Shown piece after piece: positions 23,184-33,439 of a stretch of 64,000 nucleotides of DNA. Both the position numbers and the translations under genes were made by a program. Position 1 is the stretch's first letter. Each line of letters starts with the position of its first letter. The notes below the pieces were generated by a model, which was not told the DNA's origin, did not search any database, and saw only the letters and a list, made by a program, of their open reading frames with translations. This DNA is from Odiellus spinosus (taxonomy: Eukaryota > Arthropoda > Arachnida > Opiliones > Phalangiidae), in the NCBI GenBank assembly GCA_963920705.1, contig OY987226.1:17052501-17116500 (forward strand). Direction: 5' to 3'.

Positions 23184-24352
23184 AAACCTTTAACATAGAA
23201 GGTTTTTGGCTAATTTTCAAACTAATTTAACTAAACCTTTACATTCTCCAAGACTAACTCGCTGCTCTAAATGTTTAAGTACAAGTTTGAGGTATAATAA
23301 TCAATCTTAATAAAAATAGTGACAGCTGACTACCGATAAGAGTATCGTCATAAGTAAGGCCGAATCGCGAGTATGACAAAAATGGAGTTAAGGTTACAAA
23401 AATCCATTCAAATTTCCCTCATCGTCAAACCCACAAGGGCTCCCTAGGCAATTTTAATCCCTGCGCCTGCAGGCATTCTACTATTTTGTTAAATTTTGAT
23501 TACTATGCATGTTCCCATATTGTACCAACACTCCAAGGGTAAAATTCAGAGACCTGGGGACCTAGAAATCGGTAAATTACTGTAATATACGCGGTAAATT
23601 ACCATGTACCATTTTCTCTGGTAAATTACTCAAACGATAATTTATAACTTAAATCTTTGTGGATAACAATTGAACAAATTGCTAAACGAGGTCAAAGTTT
23701 AACGTTTTAAACAGAAAATCTTACAACGCTGCGCAACTGAGATATGCCTCTTCCCATACCCTCTATGTCATCGACAAACCGCAGACGATGAAAGAAGAGA
23801 GATTGTTTTTCCTCGCTCTACCTTCCCTAGAGCATAAGCCTTCAGAATCAAGACATTCCAGGAAAATTATTACCTCATAGATACTGATTTTTATTGGCTT
23901 TGTATACGTGTTTTCTAGGGGCAGAGGCAGGACTGATCCTAGACTTTTTGTTATTTTATTCATTTTTGAAGGTATGGAATATCTTTACTTCTGGTTTTAA
24001 TATGTAACTTATGGTATCGGATTATTTCTTCTCGTCAAAACTTCGAAGCACGGAGTTGGAAGGAAAAAAGTGTTCAAACAAAATAGGTAAACAATGAATT
24101 CTGAGACGTGACATGATTTTTTTTTGTTTTTTTTTTTTTTTTTTTTCTGAAACCCAAGAATTGACTCTTCCTACTTGGTGGCATATAGAAAGCGGTATTA
24201 GAACCGTGATGGGATATTCGTGTTCCTTATTGCTGACTTGGCACGTTAACTTTTATCGCGTCGCAAACATGACCCCTTCCTTAAACGATTCTCACGCGAA
24301 GCTTAGCTATAAGAAACAATACCCCTAATGATTTCATTGTCGTCATATCGAC
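23184..24352. other. Intergenic, IR-C to IR-D
   Basis: No exon was recognised. A T-tract lies at about 24118-24147. An open frame after it (to 24328) has no recognisable relatives and stops 25 bases before the IR-D ATG. Confidence 0.35.
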
Positions 24353-27300
24353 ATGGTTTTCAACGGAAGCAGTAACCTAAGACTCGGAATACCTGAAGTA
24401 AGTTAATAAACCTAATTCTTTAATATTCAAATTATTTAATAGATTCACAAGGAGACACTGTAAAAGGATGAAGAAATTGCTTTAAAACGCGGACAGGAAA
24501 TACATTTTTGCTTTCGTTAAACAGAATTCAGTGTCTTCTTGTGGAATTAATATTGGTCTTAAATAATTTTTACCCGAAACAATAATAGTAGTTTTAAAAT
24601 AATTAAAATTATTAATCATGGTGAAATATAAATTTTAATTATTTTTATTTACGAAATGATATTAAATGGATTGAAAAGGACTTAATTCTTTTGAATGAGT
24701 CGTTTTTATGGAAATGTCTTAAAACAGGTATGGCCATTATCAACAATTTCAGCTCGGGGTAATGTCAGCGGAATAGCTTACGATTTGTGGAAATACTTGG
24801 CAAAGTCTTTGAAATTAAAGTAAGTACCTTAAATGTCAATATTTTAAGTGTGAAACACTTCAAAATGAATCTAGTTAAATTATTTGATTACTAGCCATAT
24901 ATTTTTGACTTTTTAATTCTGAAGTTTCCTAAGACGGCGGGCGTCAACCCAGATATAATTGAATATGGCATTTGAAAACTGATATATGATAAATAGGCTT
25001 TCGAAAACATGATGACAGCCTCACTTTAAGAGAAAACACACATAGAGAGACCATTTGATTTTTTGAGATTCTAAAAAATGTTTAAGAAACATGAACCTTA
25101 TTTAAATATTTAGTTTTAGGGATTGTTTAAGATTTAGTGAATTTTTGTGAAACTAGGATAGGGTATAGGCCTACCTTTTTTTTTTGTTGCGATTTTCGGT
25201 TTTTATAGATTACTAAAGATTTACTTTTTACTCTTTAAGCCGGATTCACACAGACTTATTTTCACGCGTTTCATGCTCGCGCGCTAATGGTACTTCTATG
25301 AGCGCACGAGCGTGAAACGCGTGAAAATGGGTCTGTGTGCATCCGCCTTTAGATTTTGTTACTTGACTTTTCCTATTTTCGTTAACGCTGCGCGACAATT
25401 AAGCTAACGAGCCAACGACGACAAGGAATATAAGAGCTAAACCCACTCCCAGGGGGGGTGGAAAAAACGAGACCGTGCATATTAAAGCCAAAAATCACCC
25501 CGAATTAAAACGGATTTTTTTTTTTTTTACAGTTGGACCGAAGTAAAATTGGGCCAACCTTCTTTTGAGGGAAAAAATGAAAATGGAATATGGGGTGGAA
25601 TTTTCGGACATTTACAAACCAAAGTAAGTATCGTTCAATTTCAAACGCGAGATTTTAGATATGGGTATAAATTATTAATTATAATAATTGGATTGTAGTC
25701 CCCAGAAGTGGACGTCTTGCTATTAGATTCGTACGCCAGGGAAGACCGTTTCGGGGACATGGAGTTCACGACGCCTTTCGACTTCACCTACACGGTCCTG
25801 GTTTCGAATTTAAAGGGGGAATGTATAACCACCACTTACGAACTGTTCCCGGAAGTCTCTGGACCGGTAACTGTCAAAATACGAAGGTATTTTAAAGAGT
25901 AGCCTAAAGAAACGGGTACATTTCAAAGGTGGTAATCATGACAACGGTCATTTTGATGGTAGTTACTACCATCATGTGGCTCGATCAACTGAGAAATTCG
26001 TTCTTCAATATCCTAATCATTGCCTGTATTTTACGCCAACGTAAATATTAATATTTTGGTTGATTTGAGGGAGAATACTGATCGTCAAAAATCAATTTTC
26101 TATCTGAAATTCATTACCGTTTAAATAGGCCTAATCCACTAGCAAAATATTTACCTGGAAGGTAGGCTTAACGAGGATCCATGGGGAGTTTGATACCTCG
26201 CCATTAACTAGTCTCCGATAACCGAGCATAAGCGAGCGTCTCTAAAGCCTAGTTTGAAAGGTTTATATTCATAATAATAGAAGTAATATTTACTGTATTC
26301 CGACTCATATTCAAGGGAAGAGCCTAACAAAACTTTATAAAAATCTGATTGGCTCTATTGAACCATACCGTTGCTGACGTCAATGGTAAAAACATATTTG
26401 GTTGCCCTGGTTACGTTTAGTAGGTAAAACCCGGTTTTGCCTAAGGGATCTTAAACTAGGACGAGCCAGAAAAACATTCCTTTATTAATTTATTTATTAA
26501 TTCCTGATTGCACTGTAGGAATAAATCGCGTGATTCGCCTGTGGCTCGTTAACAACGAGATATCAAATTTTCCAAGGATCCCTGTTAAGTCTACTTTCCA
26601 AGTAAGTTAGAAATTGATTTCTTTCTTAATATTTGTAATTTTTTACTGTTGGAGTAGGCTTATTTGAACGATAATAAATCTACAATTGCAATGAGGAACA
26701 CACTTAATTCTCTTTTTAATGTTGATTTCCCTTTCGTAACAGCTGTACCTAGCGCACCAAGGTCAGTTTCCGGTAGAATCGCTTTAGGGTTCCTTCTCTT
26801 GGGTTTAGTGCCCTTAATCAACTCGTTCTTATGCGAAATGCGAGCTAATCTGGCTTCGTGTTCCGAATCATCGCCCGAAACCTTTGCCCAAATATTGGAA
26901 GAAAACAAATTGGCATCAGTCTCCAAGTATTCACCCGATATGTTCAGTTTAACAGTAAGTTACTTATGTAAATTAAGATACTTAACAATTCAAGTGACGC
27001 TGTCATAATTTTCTTAGAAGATATATATAAATTCGATTTTTAGCTTTTTCATACCAATGAAAACACATTTTCAAAATTTTACACCTTTGCGTTGATGCGT
27101 AAAGAAAGAAACTTAAAAAGTAAAAAAATATATTTTGTTGCATGATAAAGTGGATTATTGAAATAGCTCATTAAGGATAAATGGAAGGGGGTACTTTCTG
27201 GATTAAGTACAAGCGACCACAGTGAACGTAGAATGATTCTAAATTTTTCGATATTTTTTATTTTTTTACTTTTGTCACAATTACAAAAAAAAATTTTCAA

Positions 27301-28587
27301 TCCTTTTTTAATACCATGAAAAACCGGTGATAGCATCACTTTTAACTATATTCATACCAGTCACTATGAAACCGTTTTAGAACGGTGAAATTGTTAAATT
27401 TTCGGGTCAACTGATAGCAATAGATTAATCTTAAAATATGGACACTGATTACACAATTGCGTAACTGCAGAAAGCCTTTCAGAACCGTCACCATGAGGAT
27501 CCGTATATAGGAACTGCCCCACCAAGAATCTGATTGGCCCTACCTAAAGTTTTGGGCTGGTGCTGGGAGAAAAGATTTGTAGGTTGACCCTACCTTAAAA
27601 TTTGGGTTAGTGGCGACCGAGAAGCCTTTGATTATATTAAATTACGTAGTAAGTTTCAAATCCTCAAATGCGATTGGGACTTTTAGGTTTAACTCGCGTT
27701 CAGAACATTATTAGAATTATTTTCAGGAAATGTGTTTTTTTTTTTTTTATTTCTTTTTCGAAAGAAATCGAAGGATATCAATGTTCGAACTGTTATGGAG
27801 AAAATCGGAGCCACGAAAGGGTTTCTGCCTGGAGATTATCACGATTATTCTTCTCTTAAAAGGGTCTTCATCGAAGAAAATCGGGTTTTCATTACACCCA
27901 AACAATCGTTCTTAAACAATTTACACCAATTATGCATGAAGGAAGGAGACACTCGACAATTATTCAAAATCCTCAAACTTAAACTGGGCTCGTTCAATTA
28001 CTTCATGAAATGCGTCTGTCTACCAATCAGAATCGATTTTCCAGACCAATTACTCGAAGACATAAACAAAAGGTACGTCATAGCACTTTTTATATTTCTC
28101 TATTGTTACATATAGTAATAAAGCCTTGCTCAATTTGTTTCTTTGGCTTCATTGCCTACGTCACCTGCATTTCCAAGAATTTTTATTTTTTGACTACCGC
28201 TATATTCTCTACACTTATAAACTATTATTGACTTAGAACCAAGTAGTGTCGTTGCGTGAACGATCCTTCACCCCGATAAGCTTTCTTGATTGCATAATCT
28301 ATATTTCGATCGCGCATAGGATTCTAATCTATTCGGAGGCGGGGTTATGGATTTACGGAATGGAACGAATCGAAAAAGACTTCATAAAATGCATGGGTTC
28401 TAACACGATAACGGGTGGGCTGGACCGAGATAAAATTCAATTACATCCGGTCAGTCTGTCCGGAGTGGTCAGCGCCTATAAATATTGGATCATCGGAATC
28501 GCCATTTCTTGTTACGCTTTCGTCATCGAAATGTGCGTTTACAAATGTTCACGTTGTACTTTGAAAATTAAAATTATTTGGCACTAA
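24353..28587 (+). CDS. IR-D: ionotropic receptor (IR-type) channel, 8 exons, 431 aa
   Basis: Exons: 24353-24397, 24728-24819, 25533-25623, 25699-25866, 25929-26040, 26743-26954, 27765-28072, 28320-28587; all phases close. Residues 1-132 are S1: LRLGIPE, VSGIAYDLWKYLAKSLKL, WTEVKLGQ, IWGGIFGHLQTK, then DRFGDMEFTTPF, whose Arg has the glutamate-receptor spacing. About 133-169 hold M1 and a pore loop ending in CILRQ. About 180-205 hold M3, with CEMRANLASC replacing SYTANLAAF. About 241-342 are S2 (LPGDYHDYSS, FITPKQSF). M4 is about 389-413, followed by a short basic tail. By family it is a ligand-gated cation channel of sensory membranes, probably needing co-receptor subunits; ligand unknown. 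The pore exon is two codons shorter than in IR-B and IR-C. The acceptor at 27764 is chosen over one at 27726 because only it preserves frame and homology. Two in-frame stops precede the ATG and no signal peptide is seen. Confidence 0.82.
25239..25352. mobile_element. Palindromic MITE, IR-D intron 2 (about 114 bp)
   Basis: The left arm AAGCCGGATTCACACAGACT and its continuation TTTTCACGCGTTTCATGCTCG pair with the right arm CGAGCGTGAAACGCGTGAAAA and GTCTGTGTGCATCCGCCTTT. The arms of about 50 bp leave almost no loop. A target duplication could not be fixed. Confidence 0.7.
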
Positions 28588-30921
28588 AGTGGCGCTAGTA
28601 GTAGGCGCAAAAGTCCATCACTTTATTCCATAAAACTAAACAACGCCCCGTAGCTTAATACTATCAGCAATGGTCAGGGTAAATGTACCCATAGATTTTG
28701 ATTCGAGATGACACTCTAGTGGCCGCAGTTGGTGTAAATAGTGGAGAAATTCCGGAGTTGGGGTTAAGACAGTATAGCAAAGCGCGGCCCGCCTAAATTC
28801 CGTCCCTCTCTCCCGACTCAAAATATCGAGGAAGAGTCCAAACAACTCGAGCCAGACAGGGGTGATGACTTTTTTGGCTAGTTTTAAGTGATCGGCTAGT
28901 ACGTTTACCTGGCTATGTGGTGTTGATTACTTCTATGGAGTAAAGGGAGAGACTTTTGGTAGGCGTAATATTTTGTAAATTTTTCCCTTCGCGTGCGTTT
29001 ATAACTATGCATTTATACTTTCTAACTCACATTGTATTTTGATTTTATAAAATATTTCGTCGTTTTAATCGCTACGTCTTTAATATTTGAATATTTGTTA
29101 TTTTGACCAAGTTGAATATCACTTGGGTCAGAAAACTTCGCAAGAATCCTCGGCAAGAATCCTTTGTTGGATCAATAATAATTACTTTGCAATAAGATAA
29201 TTAGCATATTCATTTTTAACCAGCTTTCCTCGATTGCTACACATATTCCATTTGAAACGAATCAACGTGGAGAAATAATAAATCTTAATATTTCTTTTTT
29301 GTCAAATTCTCGGGTCAAGACATACAGTTTCCACTATATGAAGGCTGGATATATCTTATCTAAGACATTCCAAACACACCCATAGATAAAACTTTGATTG
29401 ACGCATATATTTGCTAGATATATAAGCGAAACGTAATTCCGACGCGAGCGTACCTTCTTATAGCCGAGCCAAAACACCAGAGTTAGGTACGAATTAATAC
29501 CGTCGAACCATAGATAACGGTGTTCAGTAATCCCGTCAATCCACATTCATTCACAACGGAACCTACTAAGGTATCTGGTCACCGAGGAAGACATTTAATC
29601 TACAGTGTCGAGCAGACGTTTCCTTTGACCAAATTAATATATTAAATCGCGCCTCCTTCTATGACATCATTTCTTACGAGCTATCTTCACAGCTCGTAAT
29701 ACAACTTGATTACATTTCAAATTCCTTGACCTGTGTAAACTCCCTTTTTTTCTTTTCAACTGTATATGCAACCAAAAAGACCCGAGGTCCACGGTACGCA
29801 AGTAGTCCTCTAGTTGTCCAAGTTAGTGCGTGAGATTTTCCTGAGCTGAACAATTGGAAACACTGTCTGCTCTCGTAAGCGTTTAAGTTTGTAGGGGAAC
29901 ATAAATTTTCAGACACGAGCTTGGCTATAGATAACTGTTGCAGCGTGAACCAACCTTTAGTCCCGATAAGAGGAACCACGATAAGACATCAGCGAGTACC
30001 AAACTACTGTCTCTATTTAATATCTAAAGAAACAAATCATATAGATAGGGAACCTAGGTTCGTTTACGCTGAAAACAAGTCTTGGGAATCACGCAAGAAA
30101 CGCGAATAAGAAAAAAATCTTAGAGAGGTTTTGGGTTCCTAAAAATAGAAATTAACCTTCTTCGTTTAAATGAAAAGAAAGTACGCCACCGATCGGGATA
30201 CCGAAGAAACACGAAGAACGGTTGAGAGAGAATGTGGATCGAAACGTACCATCAGTCTGCGCGAGAAAAAGTCTTTAGGGTGTTTCGGCTTTAAGTCCGT
30301 AGTGTTTCCCGTCGAAGTGTCGACCAAAAAGTGCGCGTCATATCAAACGGATCGCGAGTGTGATCGAGTTAAGTACAAATATCGCGAACGCGACTCTTAA
30401 AGAGATCATTAACCATGGATTACGGACCTGCTTTACCACCGATAAACGACCACCATAGAATGCCCTATCGGAACGAACAGCGAGGACCGAACTTGTCCAA
30501 TTTCGGCGCGTGAAAAAGTTCTGGCATCGAGCCATTGGTAAGTAGAAAAGAATGATGTAGACTTATACTCAAGCTAGCTATCTCTAAGCTCTATAGGTAC
30601 ATCTCTGACTGTATACAAACGTCTTGAGGGGTAAAATGAAAATAAGTGTTCGCTCGTTAACCCCGTTTGTGTCTTCGTATTCACGTATGTATTACGACTA
30701 ATCTAAAGGCGCTAGATCTCGAATAATTTGAATTTTAGGATCGCTTGGCCTAGCTTTTTTTTCGTATGTTAAGAGTTATTCTATTGCTTTTTAAGATGAT
30801 AGAACCAGATTGTTTAATTACTTCGACTGATAGCTGCGATGAGCTAAATTTAGTTGTGGAATTTCTGATTCTTAATTTTAAAAAAATTGATTGGCATTTT
30901 AGAAATTAGTTTAATTAGTAC
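28588..30921. other. Gene-poor stretch after IR-D
   Basis: Apart from the possible exon at 30170-30537, no gene, tRNA or structured repeat was recognised. No further IR-type exon (LRLGI, TPFDF, RANLAS, IEDINKR or M4 motifs) was found between here and 42 kb. Confidence 0.35.
30170..30537 (+). other. Possible orphan exon ending in a strong donor
   Basis: The stretch has a more even base composition than its surroundings. It contains an ATG-started frame of 76 codons (30170-30400, rich in Lys, Arg and Glu), then a second short frame starting MDYGPALPPINDHH (30415-30513). It ends at CATTG/GTAAGTAG. Both frames stop before the donor, so if it is an exon it may be a 5' UTR with upstream frames, perhaps of the gene starting at 42351. 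I do not recognise either peptide. Confidence 0.22.
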
Positions 30922-31336
30922 TTAAAGGTAGAATGCAGCCTAACAACAATTTTTTGTCGATTCCTTATTCATTAAATAGTCCCAATCCACCAGTTTAAAT
31001 TTTTACAAACAAATAATAACCTAGAAATAAATTTAAACTTACCCGGAAAATCGGCTTATTTAAATCATGGAGATTCTGAATTTCTTCGCATTGATGGGCC
31101 AGAGATTAATCAAATGTTATTGGAAGGCTTGTGTAGATTTCGCCATAACAACTGGCCTTTGCTCATTGGTCGCTGACCCATAAATGCTAAGGAATTCAGA
31201 TTTCCATGAATCCAGATAAGTATATTTTATTTCTAGTTAAATATTTGTTTGTAAATGTTTTGTTTTGGTGGATTAGCCCTATTTAAACGATAAGGAATCG
31301 ATAAAAATAACTTGTTAGATTGCATTTTTCCTTTAA
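30922..31336. mobile_element. TTAA-ended foldback MITE (415 bp)
   Basis: Left end TTAAAGGTAGAATGCAGCC and inward TCGATTCCTTATT; right end GATTGCATTTTTCCTTTAA and inward GATAAGGAATCGATAAAAA. The arms pair over at least 150 bp each, including ACAAACAAATA / TATTTGTTTGT. It is the most complete foldback of the TTAA-ended family. Confidence 0.7.
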
Positions 31337-31866
31337 AACGCATTTCTAAACGCTTAAAATTTCAATATAAAAACAATCTCGATATGGAAATCATCTACAT
31401 AAAAGTGTTTTTCGGGTAAAACACTTGCGTTGTTCAAAACAGAGTACAAGTTTTTCACTTCCTCTATACTATAATACCAATGATGACATTCGCTAGAACG
31501 CTAGTACACCAAGTTTCGATCAAAACACGTTTATAGAGTCCTTCGAGAGAACATATGTATCGGCGTCAATACACGCAAATACTATTTCAAGTTTAACTTC
31601 ACTAGAGAATAGAAAAAATTGCTCCTTCAATTTATCGTCGCAAACTAACAATGCCGGTAATCAAGGTTCGTAATTATGAATTACTAATATTTTAGATAGA
31701 CTATATACTGCGTAAGAGGTTACATTTACTGGATTTTGAGAAATTATTGAGCGAAGAACTCTGACTTTAAAGAAATGATGAAGACTAACGTGTTATTTTT
31801 ATTATTTTTCGTTTCGGGAGCTAAAAAAAACGTTATTAATACTCAAGTGTTTCTCATTAATTTAGA

Positions 31867-32011
31867 GTTAAAGGTGGATTCACATATAGTAGTTTCTGAG
31901 CTGAACATTCGGGTTTTAGAACCAAAATCTTGATTAACGTGTACATCTAAATCTCCCGTAATTCTTTTTCCATGTTCCGCTCCGCAACTGTTAGATGTGA
32001 TCCACTTTAAC
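31867..32011. mobile_element. Small MITE-like inverted repeat (145 bp)
   Basis: The left end AGTTAAAGGTGGATTCACAT pairs with the right end ATGTGATCCACTTTAACT with two single-base gaps. The GGATTCACA word also occurs in the 25239-25352 palindrome. No clear target duplication. Confidence 0.5.
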
Positions 32012-33238
32012 TAACGAAGATAACATTTGCGGAACCGCTATAAGCATACAACAATCGTGGCTAATCAGATTCGGTGCCAGGCGTAGGCTGAGTTGACTAT
32101 AGACTACGTGTAAATTTAAATGGGGCCCCTAAATCCACTCAAAGTGCCCTTGAAAACAAACCAATAGGGGTCCTCAAATTACTCTTAGGAACGACCGCAA
32201 TAAGGGCCTCTAAACCTATATCAGCATACGTGAAAAAAATAGTGGCGCAGCCGCAATGCGGCTAATCAAAAAACGTGTTTTCTTGATCGGTTAACGTGCC
32301 AGTGAAAACTACGATTTTTTAGACATTTTTAATTATATTTACATAATGCATTATTATCATGGCTTAGTGGTTACTCAAATTGTAATTAACCGTGAAATTA
32401 CGAGAAACCGAGTTTTAATAATGATTTTACGAATATTTTAATCTTGCTCGCAAACGACTAAGAATAACACTTCATTATCCATTTAATGGAACCAATCTTT
32501 TCACGTGACAAATGAACTGTACGCGTTCTTCGTTAGCTTTCTCAAACTCCCTATTTGATACCTAAACAACAACGGTTTCATTTTTATGTGTAAGGGTGGA
32601 ATTAATTTTTTTGGTAAAAATCCAATTGGCTTCGGATTGGCGCGTAATAAATCTGTCCTTAACTTTACGGTCTGCTTAAAATTCTTCGTGCTAGAAGTAC
32701 AATCATTCGCTACATAGTAGAAAGAATCTTTTTTAATATACAAAAACCTATTTTATGCCTAGTTAATTTTGGTCTTTTAAAGCGTGTAATTTAGTTAAGA
32801 TTTATTTCAAGCCATATGGTAACGCAATTTAGAAAATATATTTGGGAAGTTCGAGTGAACCTTACAATGAAACCTTACTATGAATGTACAAAGCCAATCA
32901 AAACCAATTGTATATGGGAATATTTTTTAAGTGAGTATAATGAGCAAGATTGCGCGTGGGGTTACGGTAGTTACGCAACGTGATCATTTGTTTTCGTGTC
33001 CAAAGATAAGTTGATTGTTAAAACTACGACCAAACTTACTTTTTTTCGAGTTAAGTAATTAAGTGGTTTTTGCGTTAAGCGGTTTATCGAGTAGTCATCA
33101 TGCTCATTTTAAAACTACGGCCGATTTCCATCTAAAAATCTAGATAGAACGCTGGGTTTTATAAAGAAATCTAGTAAGGAGGAATGATTATCTAGTAGAG
33201 ATAGATACAGAAAAAGCCAACATGGTGGGGCCATAGTG
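32012..33238. other. Intergenic, no feature recognised
   Basis: AT-rich sequence with no supported exon, structured repeat or RNA gene. Confidence 0.3.
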
Positions 33239-33439
33239 TTTTCGCGTAACTAAAAACAAAGTTTTGGCATAACTAAAAACGAAGTTTTCGAGTAACTAAA
33301 AACAAAGTTTTCGCGTAACTAAAAACAAAGTTTTCGCGTAACTAAAAACAAAGTTTTCGCGTAACTAAAAACAAAGTTTTCGCGTAACTAAAAACAAAGT
33401 TTTCGCGTAACTAAAAACAAAGTTTTCGCGTAACTAAAA
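33239..33439. repeat. 23-bp minisatellite, about 8.7 copies
   Basis: The unit is TTTTCGCGTAACTAAAAACA then AAG. The first three units carry variants (TTTTGGCAT, AACGAAG, TTTTCGAGT) and the rest are identical. An isolated fragment TGCGTAACTAAAAACAG occurs at about 35721. Confidence 0.93.

Noticed and set aside
24113-24328. 71-residue open frame just upstream of IR-D
   Set aside because: It begins in a T-tract and has no recognisable family. It is out of register with any IR paralogue exon, and IR-B and IR-C have nothing similar in that position.
27727-27764. Upstream acceptor for the IR-D S2 exon at 27726
   Set aside because: Its use shifts the frame. The acceptor at 27764 follows a long pyrimidine tract and restores alignment with IR-C.
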